Assembly (NCBI RefSeq): GCF_022539505.1
Contig: NC_061514.1
Span: forward strand, 34,005,769 to 34,069,768
Origin: Lolium rigidum
Taxonomy: Eukaryota > Streptophyta > Magnoliopsida > Poales > Poaceae
Direction: 5' to 3'
DNA length: 64,000 nt
Of this stretch, positions 44,240-55,900 are shown in pieces. A program made the translations under genes and the position numbers. How positions within the stretch are numbered: the first letter of the stretch is position 1; each line of letters begins with the position of its first letter. Under the pieces are notes generated by a model, which searched no databases, was not told where the DNA came from, and worked only from the letters and a program-made list of their open reading frames with translations.

Positions 44240-44461
44240 GCAGAGACCCTTTAATCCCGGTTCGTATGACGAACCGGGACCAAAGGGCCTCCACCACAAG
44301 CCCTCTGGTCGCACCACGTGGAGGACCCTTTAGTCCCGGTTTATTTTTGAACCGGGACTAAAGGGGGGGGGGGGCTTTAGTCCCGAAACCGTAGTCCCGG
44401 TTGCAAAACCGGGACTAAAGGCCCAAATAAACCGGGACTAAAGGCATGTTTTCCACTTGTG
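44240..44461. repeat. CACTA subterminal repeats, CCGGGACTAAAGG type
   Basis: Seven or more copies of CCCGGTT or CCGGGACTAAAGG in both orientations, plus a run of 11 G near 44356-44366. Confidence 0.75.
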
Positions 44462-44776
44462 TAATCCATTCATTTGCATTAAAATCTCCAAGCAAGGACA
44501 CTGCCGGCTCTAGGACCGGTAATTTCAAATCCTTCATTAATGGCCATCGACACTGCTTGGCTATCCGAGTGCAGATCGGAGAGTCGGATCTCAATGATTC
44601 GATAGAAAACTTGACGGACAAACTCAACATAGCCTCCCTTTGCAAGATCTGATTATGAATGCATTTGACATACCTCAAAGAAAAGTGTGGACGAGACTCC
44701 GGCGGCGACCGCCCGAACTCCTCCAGTGAAGATAACCCACCTGTGGAGTCGGCATCCACGCCGGTGTCATCGTCTT
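44462..44776 (-). other. unidentified coding-like fragment
   Basis: The minus strand is open for about 100 codons (STGGLSSLEEFGRSPPESRP, then KLPVLEPAVSLLGDFN) and continues into both neighbours, so its ends are artificial. I do not recognise it. It might be part of a captured gene. Confidence 0.25.
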
Positions 44777-46376
44777 TGATACGTCTCAAACGTATCTATA
44801 ATTTCTTATGTTCCATGCTAGTTTTATGACAATACTCACATGTTTTATATACACTTTATATCATTTTTATGCATTTTCCGGCACTAACCTATTAACAAGA
44901 TGCTGAAGCGCCAGTTCCTGTTTTCTGCTGTTTTTGGTTTCAGAAATCCTACACAGGAAATATTCTCGGAATTGGACGAAATAAAAGCCCACGGTCTTAT
45001 TTTCCACGGAGTCTTCCAGAACACCGAAGAGGAGACGAAGAGGGGCCACGAGGCGGCCACACCATAGGGGGCGCGGCCCCACCCCCGGCCGCGCCGCCAT
45101 ATGGGGTGGGCCCCTCGGGCGCCTCCCGACTCTGCCCTTCGCCTACTTAAACACTCCGTCGCGAAAACCCTAGTACCGAGAGCCACGATACGAGAAAAGT
45201 TACGGAGACGCCGCCGTCGTCAATCCCATCTCGGGGGATTCAAGAGATCACCTCCGGCACCCTGCCGGAGAGGGAAATCATCACCGGAGGACTCTACATC
45301 ATCATGCCCGCCTCCGGATTGATGCGTGAGTAGTTCATCCTTGGACTATGGGTCCATAGCAGTAGCTAGATGGTTGTCTTCTCCTCTTGTGCTATCATGT
45401 TTAGATCTTGTGAGCTGCCTATCATGATCAAGATCATCTATTTGTAATGCTACATGTTGTGTTTGGTGGGATCCGATGAATATGGAATACTATGTCAAGT
45501 TGATTATTGATCTATCATATATGTGTTGTTTATGATCTTGCATGCCTTCCATTGCTAGTAGAGGCTCTGGCCAAGTTGATACTTGTAACTCCAAGAGGGA
45601 GTATTTATGCTCGATAGTGGGTTCATGCCTCCATTGAATCTGGGACGGTGATGGAAAGTTCTAAGGTTGTGGATGTCGTTGTTGCCATTAGGGATAAAAC
45701 AGCAATGCTTTGTCTAAGGATATTTGTATTGTTTACATTACGCACGATACTTAATGCAATTATCTGTTGTTTGCAACTTAATACTTGGAAGGGGTGCGGA
45801 TGCTAACCCGAAGGTGGACTTTTTAGGCATAGATGCATGCTTGGATAGCGGTCTATGTTCTTTGTCGTAATGCCCTAAGTAAATCTCATATTAGTCATCA
45901 TGATATGTATGTGCATTGTTATGCCCTCTCTATTTGTCAATTGCCCAACTGTAATTTGTTCACCCAACATGCTATTTATCTTATTGGAGAGACGCCACTA
46001 GTGAACTGTGGACCCCGGTCCATTCTTTTAAATCTGAAATACAATCTACTGCAATCATTGTTCTCTGCTGTTCTTTGCAAACAAACATCATTCTCCACAC
46101 CATACATTTAATCCTTTGTTTTCAGCAAGCCGGTGAGATTGACAACCTCACTGTTAAGTTGGGGCAAAGTATTTTGATTGTGTTGTGCAGGTTCCACGTT
46201 GGCGCCGGAATCCCTGGTGTTGCGCCGCACTACACTCCTTCACCAACAACCTTCACGTGGCCTTCATCTCCTACTGGTTCGATAACCTCGGTTTCTTTCT
46301 GAGGGAAAACTTGCTGCTGTACGCATCACACCTTCCTCTTGGGGTTCCCAACGGACGTGTGCTTCACGCGTTATCA
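44777..46376 (+). repeat. TGATACGTCTC-start LTR, full length, inside the non-autonomous element
   Basis: It starts TGATACGTCTCAAACG and ends CACGCGTTATCA, 1600 bp. The first 150 bases resemble the LTR at 43468 in opposite orientation. The GC-rich leader is at 45000-45330. Flanks are GTCTT and CCCCG, so no TSD; it is not a clean insertion. Confidence 0.65.
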
Positions 46377-46408
46377 CCCCGCATATTCACCATATCTATT
46401 ATGATGCT

Positions 46409-47512
46409 TTGCTTAATGCTAATGGTGATGTGCAAAAGAAATGGACCATCATGATGGATGATGTGTTCATATACCATGCACACACGTTCTTTGCTTCGCC
46501 TATTGTGTGTGTAGGTACAAGGAAGATAAGGTCAACCTCAATTGAGCACGAGTTGACCAAACGAGCTCTTGAGAGCATAATACAAGTGAGTTCAAGATCG
46601 AACCCAGCTCTAATACCTTTCCCATGCTTTGCATTGAACATGCAGAATAATTTCTCTTTCTTGTGGTTCTTTTGCAAGCATGATGATGTGATTCTTACCG
46701 TTGGTGTTGCCTCAAACAAGTTGACCAATTTCTCTTTCATTTGGTTTGTTGACACACACGGTTGTGCAAATGTCTTCTTGATGAACTTTTTGGATGATAT
46801 GTCTTGTGTTGCACCAAATATGAGGACCAATTTCTCTTTCCAATGGTTTGTGTGCACACATGTTGATGATATTTTGGACACTTCCTCTTATGCGTTTTGG
46901 CCAAATTCTCCACTTATTGCTTCAAGGATGTTGAACAATTTCTCTTTCCGATGCCTTGAGTGCAATAATGCACATGCGTTCCTACATGAGATGGACATCA
47001 TAGTCATCTCACAATTTGGAGTTTTTGTGTTCCCGCATTTGGAAGATGTTCATACGGAGTTCTTACACATTGACCTTGCACATGCATTATTCTTGATAAA
47101 TTTGTGTTGTGCTAACGGTGTTGTGAACATGAAAGGACATGTCATCGATGATGTGCTCCAATATCACACACAAACATACTTTGCTTGGTCTTTGTTGTGT
47201 GAAGGTACACGTGACTTGTGTATGAGCGTCAACGAATGGGTTCAACCCCACACTTCGACTACACAAGATCTCTCAATGAGAGCACACCGACATTATGCTA
47301 AGGTGACCTCATTCTACTTGCGCTCTATTGTTAAACCCGTGGAACATTGGCTACGCTTTGAGTGTTGCTTTGCTTTTCTTGTGCTATTCATAGGGCTCTT
47401 GACAAGTGAAGGGACATTCAAGCGTTCGTGTCATCTACCTCCCATACAAGTTCATGAAGATTTATCGTCGAGGACGACTCTTTTTCAAGTGGGGGGAGAT
47501 GATGCGGGGTGA
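46409..47512 (+). CDS. 367-codon ORF of unknown function with NFSF repeats
   Basis: Open from ATG 46409 through the polypurine tract into the first bases of the 3' LTR. The middle has four diverged copies of (N/T)NFSF(x)W/C near residues 79, 106, 141 and 176. A block around HAHTFFASPIVCVGTRK at the N-terminus is echoed near HTQTYFAWSLLCEGTRD at about residue 255. It is Phe/Cys/His-rich. The opposite strand is also open over 46399-46881, with repeated KEKL, so reading frame openness may partly reflect the repeat composition. No known domain. It is the only long frame in the unique interior of this element. Confidence 0.35.
   Translation: MLNANGDVQKKWTIMMDDVFIYHAHTFFASPIVCVGTRKIRSTSIEHELTKRALESIIQVSSRSNPALIPFPCFALNMQNNFSFLWFFCKHDDVILTVGVASNKLTNFSFIWFVDTHGCANVFLMNFLDDMSCVAPNMRTNFSFQWFVCTHVDDILDTSSYAFWPNSPLIASRMLNNFSFRCLECNNAHAFLHEMDIIVISQFGVFVFPHLEDVHTEFLHIDLAHALFLINLCCANGVVNMKGHVIDDVLQYHTQTYFAWSLLCEGTRDLCMSVNEWVQPHTSTTQDLSMRAHRHYAKVTSFYLRSIVKPVEHWLRFECCFAFLVLFIGLLTSEGTFKRSCHLPPIQVHEDLSSRTTLFQVGGDDAG
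47487..47499 (+). other. polypurine tract
   Basis: AAGTGGGGGGAGA directly before the 3' LTR at 47500, the plus-strand DNA primer of the element. Confidence 0.85.
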
Positions 47513-48610
47513 CTTTCGGTCTTCACCGCATCATGTGCTTCATCGCCAAGACGGCACGCAAAGGTGAATCTTCTCCTTTACGCGTGCCTCAAATCGCCTA
47601 TTTGGGACGATATACTACTTCATACTCCGTCATATCTTGATGATAGGAACTCGACGACAAGTACGGAGGGAAGAGAGGATGCCATGGAGACCCGAGGATG
47701 CAAGGCCGATGCTACGGAAGCATGGAAGAGAAGGAGGAAGAAGCGCTGGACGCTCCAGGCCGGAACTTCCGCCCGCCACCGCCGGAACTTCCGGCCAGAT
47801 ACCATCCAAGAATGAAGCTGCTCACGTTGAAGGAATCCAGCCGGAACTTCCGCCCCCAGGAGCCGGAACTTCCGCCCAGATACTCATGCTGAAGGAATCC
47901 AGCCGGAACTTCCGCCCCCAGGAGCCGGAACTTCCGCCCAGATACTCATGCTGAAGGAATCCAGCCAGAACTTCCGCCCCCAGGAGCCGGAACTTCCGCC
48001 CAGATACTCATGCTGAAGGAATCCAGCCAGAACTTCCGCCCCCAGGAGCCGGAACTTCCGCCCAGTCGAACCTCAGTCAGATCTCAACTCCTTTTGGCTT
48101 GTAACTTAACCCTTCGCCCCCTACCTATAAATAGGCACCTACCCCCACCTTCATGAGGGAGAGATGATGTTTAGATGAATTGGCTTATGCCTCTATTAGC
48201 CCTTTGTGGATTTGGGACACCCCCACCTTAGATTACCCATCTATTGTATCCCTCCTTGTTGAATCCTTGTGATCTCTTTGCTGACTTCTATCGATTGTTG
48301 GTCTTTTGCTTGCACTTCTACCGTTTGGTCTTTTGCTTGCACTTCTATCAACCTCGGTCTTTTCACCCTTCTAGATCTCTCGGATTCGACTCGTCGATCT
48401 CTTTGCGGGACTTCTACCGAAGGGTCTTTTCTCGCAACCTCTATCGAGTTGGTGGTTCGGGCCAACGAGGATAACCGATTTGTGTTGTGTGCGTGTGTTT
48501 GTATCGTGTTCTTCGCGTTCATCCACCTCCCCGCGCATTCCCCTCCGCAATCACACTCACCCGGGTCAATTCGTGAGATCGGGCAACCCACACGGGCTCA
48601 ACCCGCATCA
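47500..48610 (+). repeat. 3' LTR of the non-autonomous element (1111 bp)
   Basis: It is 126 bp longer than the 5' LTR: two extra 62-bp units plus two single bases. TSD AGATC follows at 48611. Confidence 0.9.
47827..48074 (+). repeat. 62-bp tandem repeat, four copies
   Basis: Units start at 47827, 47889, 47951 and 48013. The third and fourth share a G to A change (CCAGCCAGAAC for CCAGCCGGAAC), so one is a recent copy of the other. Confidence 0.9.
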
Positions 48611-48615
48611 AGATC

Positions 48616-49265
48616 ATCCGTCACAGGTGCTGCGGCCATGACACTCAGCAATTGTGTTACCAGCAATTATTGAAGGATATGATGTCTCTCGCATACTCAT
48701 TGATGGAGGAAGGAGCATAAATCTCATTTTTCATGGCAGCAGACAGACACACGTTTTCATGGCTAACCTGACGCCAATAGACACACGTTTTCATGGCATC
48801 ACACCGGAGAAACCAACTTATCCCTTGGGCAAAATAGCACTCGACGTGCAGTTTGGAACCAAAGAGAACTCCAGGAAGGAAAAACTCGAGTTTGAGGTGA
48901 TAGATTGGCCATCACAATATCACGCACTCTTGGGACGACCAGCATATGCCAGATTCGTGGTAGTGCCGCACTATACATATCTGCTATGGAGGATCCCTGG
49001 ACCTAAGGGTCCAATAATGGTTAAGAGAAGCTTTGCCCTGTCTGATAAGTGCGACAGAGATTTTCACAAACTTTCGGAGTCATTCAGAATGCAAGCTGAG
49101 TATGAGGCAACTAAGCTGACCACCAATCACGATGTGCTGCCAGACAGAGGTAGATCTTTGCAAGAGCAAGCTTTCGACACCTCCAAGGACTCCAAGGAAG
49201 TGCAGATCCACCCAATAGACCCCAAAAAGATGACATACATTGCAACTAACTTGGATAGCGCATAG
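48616..49265 (+). pseudogene. pol: Tat gypsy aspartic protease region
   Basis: It continues 39931-39980 (NWSGQPIGFTIED) across the insertion. An in-frame TGA lies near 48638 in the reading frame of LPAIIEGYDVSRILIDGG. The active site is IDGG, usual for this branch; the second motif is ALLGRPAYARF near residue 92 of the open part. A 17-base direct repeat (ACACACGTTTTCATGGC at about 48747 and 48781) marks a small local duplication. The frame ends at a TAG at 49263-49265. Confidence 0.75.
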
Positions 49266-50637
49266 GAAAGTGCGCTCGTCGAGTTCCTCCGTGAGCGCTG
49301 GGAAATCTTCTCATGGTGTCCAGCTAACATGCCAGGAGTACCCAGGGAACTTGCCGATCACGCACTTAATTTGGATCCAAGAGCCAGACCAATTCAACAA
49401 CCTTTGAGATGTTTTTCCGAGCCAAACCGCAAAGCCATGTTATCTGAAATCCACCAACTCGAAGAAGCTGGTTTCATCAAAGAATTAAAGACCGAGGCCA
49501 CTTGGGTCGCCAACCCAGTGTTGGTCCCGAAGAAAAACACTAAAGTCCTTCGCATGTGCGTCAATTTCATGTGTCTCAATAAACATTTTCCAAAGGATCA
49601 CTTCCCCCTCCCAAGGATCGATCCGGTCATCGACTCCACGGCAGGTGAACTTCTTTCCTTCTTGGACGCATATTCTGGTTACAACCAGATTTGACTGAAA
49701 GAAGAAGATGAAGTCAAAACAGCTTTCATAACCCCTTATGGCGTGTTTTGTTATAGAACAATGCCTTTCGGGTTAAAAAAATGCAGGAGCAATGTACCAG
49801 AGGATGATGCAAAAGTGCCTTGCCACACAGATTGGCAAAAACGTTCAAGTATACATCAATGACATCGTTATCACAACAAAGCAAGGGTTGTCCCTCATTG
49901 ATGATCTTCGAGAAACATTTGATAATCTCGACAAGTTCCGCATCAAGCTGAACCCGACCAAATGTTCGTTTGGTGTTCCTGAGGAAGAACTCCTCGGATA
50001 CTTGGTGTCAGCCAGAGGAATTGAGGTGAACCCAGAGAAAATACAGGCTATTCTGACGATGAGGAAACCAACCAAGCTCAAAGAGATACAACAGTTAACT
50101 GGACGAGTCGCAGCTCTAAGCAGATTTGTTGCAAGGTTGGGAGAAAAAGCGCTGCCCTTTTATGCGCTTATAAAGCAAGGAGAAAAGTTCGAGTGGAACG
50201 AGGAAGCAGACAAGGCTTTTGAGCACCTGAAGCGCACTATTTCGACACCACCAATACTGGTGGCGCCACGAGAAAAAGAGCCCTTGCTGCTGTACATCGC
50301 GGCCACACCTCAGGTGGTCAGCACAGTTCTCGTGGTAGAGCGGGAAGAGGAAGGAAAGATTCATGGAGTTTAACGTCTAGTATACTTCCTTAGCGAAGTT
50401 TTACCCCCATCCAAGAAGCCCTACCCACATTAATAGAAACTGGCGTATGGAGTCTTCATGTCAGCAAGAAAGATAAAGCATTACTTTTCGGCACACCCGA
50501 TACTAGTGGTTAATGAGGCACCCCTCTCGAATATTTTGAACAATCCAGAAGCTACATGATGTGTCTCCCTTTGGGGAATAGAACTTTCCCCTCGGGACAT
50601 CACATATGAAAAAAGAAAAGCAATTAAGTCGCAAATT
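49266..50637 (+). pseudogene. pol: Tat gypsy reverse transcriptase and adjoining RNase H
   Basis: RT signatures: FIKELKTEATWVANPVLVPK, LDAYSGYNQI, TPYGVFCYRTMPFGLK and the catalytic box YINDIV near 49855, where Asn replaces the first Asp of YxDD. Breaks: TGA after NQI at 49693-49695, frameshift at a run of seven A (49775-49781), and stops at about 50371 and 50430-50435. The thumb and connection region continues to PPILVAPREKEPLLLY and the RNase H start. The Asp to Asn change alone should abolish polymerisation. Confidence 0.85.
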
Positions 50638-51270
50638 ATGCCGAACTTTGTCGCAGAGTGGATGGAACTTCAAAACACAGGATCGCCGGATTTATCGAGT
50701 ACTTGGCATATGAATTTCGACAGGTCCAAAAGAGTAGAAGGAGCAGGAGCAGGCGTGATACTTGTCTCCCCGCAAGGTGACAAGATGAAGTACATACTAC
50801 GGATAACTTTCCCCAACGCATCAAATAACGAAGCAGAATATGAAGCTCTCATCCATGGGATGAAGATGGCAAAAGCATGCGGCGCCACGCGTCTGAAAAT
50901 CTTCGGTGACTCTCAGTTGGTCATGCAACAGGTGATGAACAAGTGTGATGCTGTCAACGACAGTATGATAGCATACAGAGATGCATACAATGAACTAGAG
51001 AAAACTTTCGATGGATGCAAAGTAAATCATGTGAGTAGACTCAGCAACGATAAATTCGATGTTTTGGCAAGCATCGGGTCTCAGTGCCTGCCCATACCAC
51101 CAGGAGTGTTTTCTGAAGAAATCAGTGAGAGATCGACCAAGCCGAAGAAATCCGTAGTACAGAAGCAGTCGAAGAAAAAAGATAAGCCCAAGAAAGCCTC
51201 GGGGGCTGCAGTAGCCTCAAAACCGCCAATTTCGGATGAAGAGGAAGAGCCAGATCGAGGAGGTGATGAT
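50638..51270 (+). pseudogene. pol: Tat gypsy second RNase H domain and charged linker
   Basis: Open from ATG 50638. RNase H residues are visible: Asp in NFDRSK, Glu in NEAEYEAL, Asp in FGDSQLV, and a final Asp in NDKFDVLAS, so all four acidic positions remain. The region ends LPIPPGVF and a Lys/Ser-rich then acidic linker. The frame is cut at 51270 by the copia insertion. This placement of an extra RNase H before integrase is typical of Tat-branch elements. Confidence 0.8.
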
Positions 51271-52998
51271 TGATGGGATTCGTAGCATAGAAAACAAAAA
51301 ATTTCCTACCGCAAGAACGAATAACAAGCCAAGATCCAATCAAGAAGATGGTAGCAACGAGAACATCATGAGACTAACCCTCGAAGATTCCAAAGTCTAC
51401 GAGATTAGATCTCGTTGTTGACGTAGTCGATCACTTGCCGCTTGCAAAAGCGCGTAGAAGATCTTGTCGGTGCCACAGTCGGGCAGCACCTCCATACTCG
51501 GTCACACGTTCGGTGCTGATGACGATGTCCTCCTCCCCGTTTCGGTGGGCAGCGGAAGTAGTAGATCCTCCTCGAAATCCCGACAGCACGACGGCGTGGT
51601 GGCGGTGGAGATCTCCGACAGGGCTTCGCCTAAGCACTGCGGGAGAGGTGTGAGGAGGGGGGGCGGCTAGGGTTTGGGAGAGGGGAAGGGGTGCGGCCAA
51701 GGGCAGCTTAATGTGGCCGGCCAGCCCCCCTCTCCTCCTCTTTATATAGGTGGAACACCCAAGGTTTAGCCCAAAGATTCGAATAAGAGTCCAACTCCAA
51801 AACTTACCAAAGGGGGAAACCTAGGGGGAGTAGGACTCCCCCCTTTCCTTCAACCTTGGCCGGCCATGGGTGGTGGAGTCCACCATGGACTCCACCCTCC
51901 CACTTGGTTGGCTGGTTAGGGTTGGTGGAGTCCATCCTCCACCTTTCATGGTGATTTCTTCCGAAAGATTCTAGAACATTCTAGAGCCTTCCATAAATGC
52001 ACCGGATCATTTCCAAACTTGGAAAGTGACTCCCTGTATATGAATCTTATTCTCCGGACCATTCCGGACCTCCTCGTGATGTCCTGGATCCCATCCGAGA
52101 CTCCGAACAACATTCAAACTCCATTCCATATTCCATATCTACTTAAAACGACATCAAACCTTAAGTGTGTCACCCTACGGTTCGTGAACTATGCAGACAT
52201 GGTCGAGACTCCTCTCCGACCAATAACCAATAGCGGGATCTGGAGATCCATAATGGCTCCCACACATTCAACGATAACTTAGTGGTCGAATGAACCATTT
52301 ACATACGATACCGATTCCCTTTGTCACGCGATACTTTACTTGTCCGAGGTTCGATCATCGGTATCTCCATACCTTGTTCAACCTCGTTACCGACAAGTAC
52401 TCTTTACTCGTACCGTGGTATGTCATCTCTTGTGAACTATTCACATGCTTGCAAGCTAATTAGACGACATTCCACCGAGAGGGCCCAGAGTATATCTATC
52501 CGTCATCGGGATGGACAAATCCCACTCTTGATCCATATGCCTCAACTCACACTTTCCGAATACTTAATCCCATCTTTATAACCACCCATTTACGCAGTGG
52601 CGTTTGATATAATCAAAGTACCCTTCCGGTATAAGTGATTTACATGATCTCATGGTCAAAGGACTAGGTAACTATGTATCGAAAGCTTATAGCAAGTTGA
52701 ACTTAATGACTTGATCTTATGCTATGCTTACTATGGGTGTGTCCATCACATCATTCACCTAATGATATGATCTTGTTATTAATAACATCCGATGTTCATG
52801 ATCAGGAAACCATGATCATCTATTAATCAACAAGCTAGTTAAATGAGAGGCTTACTAGGGACTCTGGTTGTTTACACAACACACATGTATCAATGTTTCC
52901 GGTTAATACAATTATAGCATGGAGTGTAAACATTTATCATGAACACTAAGATATAGCAATAACTACTTTATTATTGTCTCTCGGGCATATCTCCAACA
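51271..52998 (-). repeat. copia 3' LTR (1728 bp)
   Basis: It aligns end to end with the 5' LTR with only scattered differences by eye. TATA box TATATAAAG on the minus strand near 51741-51748. The region 52150-52998 is the part shared with the truncated copia at 16079-16488 and 27824-28262. Confidence 0.9.
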
Positions 52999-55900
52999 GT
53001 CTCACACTTGCACTAGAGTCAATAATCTAGTTTACATTTGTAAAGATATAACACCTTGGCCTTCTGGTGCTTATCATGTTTTGCTCACGGGAGAGGTTTC
53101 AGTCAACGGATCTGACACGCTCAGAAACGTATGTATTTTGCAATTCATTTGCGTCTCAACGCATCACTCATTTTCAAATGAGTCGGCATTAATCATATAT
53201 GTTCAGTCTTCTGGTGGAACCTTAATTCCGCGGTCTGAAATATGTCACTTATATTGTCACACACAATATAGCTTCAAAGTTCTGACACTATCGGAACTAC
53301 ACCAAGTTCTCACAGAACTTCTCGACTTAAACATCCTCAGTCATTGTCAAAACAATGACATACTCTGCCTTTGTTTGTAGAATCCGTCACAATATTTAGA
53401 ACTCATCTAAATCTAGCATAGACTCCTTCTAGCTCATTGTGCTACCTTTTAAACCATACTTAGCCTAATTGAGATTGAAATTTTATTTTTATATGCGACC
53501 AAACTAATATCGGTGTAACACCTTATAGCGATTTGTTTGTCATTACCCATACAAAACTATATATATATCCTTAGTTCTTCTAAAGCACTCAGGGATATTC
53601 TTACTGTTGTCCAATGATCATTACATAAATCATTCTGGTATATGCTCTTAACACTTTTGAGCCTGATTTTGTACATATTATACGTGATCTAAAATCACTC
53701 ATGTGTTTTTACTCATCGAGTGTCAAATACACTCAAGTCTTGTTAAACCTTCACATGGAAAAGAACACCTTCTTAACATTTTTTATATTGAACTATTTCA
53801 ATATTCATTCTATGTACTTTAACTTAAACTTATTATGTGTTTCAATCTATCTTCATAGATCTTGACACTAAATATGTTTCAGTTCATATCTTTTCATTGA
53901 AGTTAATTCTCAATGAAACCTTTTAATCAAGTATATAATTACATCATTTATAATCAAAGATATGTCATCCACATACAATATTATAACTTTGTCTCAGTGC
54001 TCCCACTTAATTTCTTGCAAATGCAAGCATCTTCATCGTTTCTGATGAAATAAAAAAACTCTTTGACTATTTCATCCGGTGAAGATTCCAACTCCGTGAT
54101 ACTCACTTCATCCAGTGAAGTTTGTATACCTTTTTAGTATTCTACGGACTAGCAAAACTCTTAGCTGTATCTTGTATACACCTTTAATACATACTTATGT
54201 TAAGTAATGTATTTTGCCATCCTACTAGCATATCTCATAAAAGAAATATGTAGCGATTACTAGAATAATCCACATAGACTATAAGCATCGCTACGGAAGA
54301 TCTAATCTTATCGCAGTCAACTCTTTGAACTTTGTCGTAAACAACTTTTTGACAAGCCGAGCTTCTTCAAAGATGTTCCATCCAAGTCCATCAATTTTAT
54401 AGATCGATTTACTTTCAAAAAGTATTCACCTATCTTGGATTTCATGGCGCATAGCCATTTTAACGGAGTCAGGGCCCATCATAGTTTCTTTGTATGTAGT
54501 TGGTTTATCATTGTTCAAAATCAATTCTTTGTCCACAAATCATTTATTTGAACACAAAGTAAACCATACCTACAAGGTTCAATAGATATTTCGATCTCCA
54601 TGACTATAACACTTTGCAGACATGGGAGCTATGAGCGTCGTAGCCGCTTCCGGAACCATTTCCGACGCTGTGCTACTCTGATCATTATGCTCAGGTTCAT
54701 CAACATTATCGAGTTCCATTGTCCTCCCACTCAAATACTTCGCTAGAAACAATTTCTTGGAAATAAGAAACATTGACAAACACTTTTGTCTTTGACTTCA
54801 TAGTGGAAAGAATTCCCAATTATTCTCTGGGATAACCAACAAAGACATTCATCCGATTCTGGTTGTAAACTCATTTACTTATGCTACGCATACCAAAATT
54901 TAAGAAAGTACTATTAGGTTCTATACCCATGCCATAACTCGTATGGTGTCATTTCAACGGATTATGATGATGCTCTATTCAGTGTAAAAGCGGTAGTCTC
55001 TAAAGCATAATCCACAAAAATATAATGGCATCATATTATTTTATCTCATCATTAATCCAACAAGGTTTGGATACGTCTCTGGATACTCCATCATCACTAT
55101 GATACTCCAAGAAACGTGAGTTGTAGAACAATTTCATAACTCTCTTAGATGTTCGCTAAAACTCGTAATTCAAATATTTCCACCATGATCCAATCATAGA
55201 TATTTGACTTTTCTATTACGATGATTTCCACTTCATGCTGAAATTTATTTGAATCCATTCAAATGTTTCAAACTTCTTCCTTATCGAATATATCCACATA
55301 TATATACTCAATTCATTGTTGGAAGTTTTCATGAAGTAGAAGAATCTCCCACACACAACTATGCCCGGTGAACCACATACATCATCATGTATGTTTCCAC
55401 TAAGTTAGTTGTCCGTTCAACTCTTGGCCTATGAACGGAATTTCAGTCATTCTCTTTAGAAGAGATTTGCAAGCACCAAACGATTCAAAAATCAAATGAC
55501 TCCAAAAATCCATTTGCATGGAGTTCCTTCATGCGTTCCTTTCTAACATGACCTAAAAGGCGGTTCCACTAATAAGTGGAATTCGCATCATTTGCCTAAT
55601 AGCATTTTAGCGTCAGTGTTATGCATGTGTGTTTCACCATTAAGATTTATAATAACTTATCCATCGTACATGGAGTAAGGCCACAATTTTAACAACTCAT
55701 TGTCTTCATTTGACCAGAGCTAAATAAAAATTATTAAGTTCTTTATTATAAATCTGAAGGGCTAGGTAGAATGCCAACGACGAACATAATAACATTTTAT
55801 TTTGTTCCAGACGTGCATTATTACCACATTCCTTATCAGTTACTTAGGCCATTGTATTCTTGTATTGCATTGTGTTGTATGACATCTCATACCAACCAAT

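Larger units (their letters stand above)
43469..44461 (+). mobile_element. CACTA 3' end fragment with Ulp1-like gene
   Basis: It contains the last exons of a Ulp1-like protease gene followed by subterminal CCGGGACTAAAGG repeats and a degenerate terminus GTTTTCCACTTGTG (CACAAGTGGAAAAC inverted; CACAA for CACTA). The left part is missing at the LTR edge 43468. It lies between two LTR fragments in head-to-head orientation. Confidence 0.6.
39981..48610 (+). mobile_element. non-autonomous LTR retrotransposon with near-identical LTRs
   Basis: LTRs at 39981-40965 and 47500-48610 start TGATGCGGGG and end CCCGCATCA. The flanks are AGATC (39976-39980) and AGATC (48611-48615), an exact TSD. The primer site TGGTATCAGAGCA lies at 40968 and a polypurine tract AAGTGGGGGGAGA at 47487-47499. 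The 6.5 kb interior codes for no gag, protease, RT or integrase, so it must be copied by other elements. It contains pieces of other transposons (42140-46376) and one 367-codon frame. Insertion was into the protease region of the Tat gypsy. Confidence 0.9.

Noticed and set aside
44415..44789. 124-codon minus-strand gene
   Set aside because: The frame runs from one transposon end into an LTR, so its start and stop are artificial; kept only as an unidentified fragment.
44777..46376. Clean solo-LTR insertion
   Set aside because: The LTR looks full length but flanks GTCTT and CCCCG do not match, so a simple insertion with TSD is not supported.
40308..48074. CRISPR-like array from regularly spaced repeats in the LTRs
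   Set aside because: The 62-bp units are contiguous tandem repeats without unique spacers, in a plant retrotransposon LTR.
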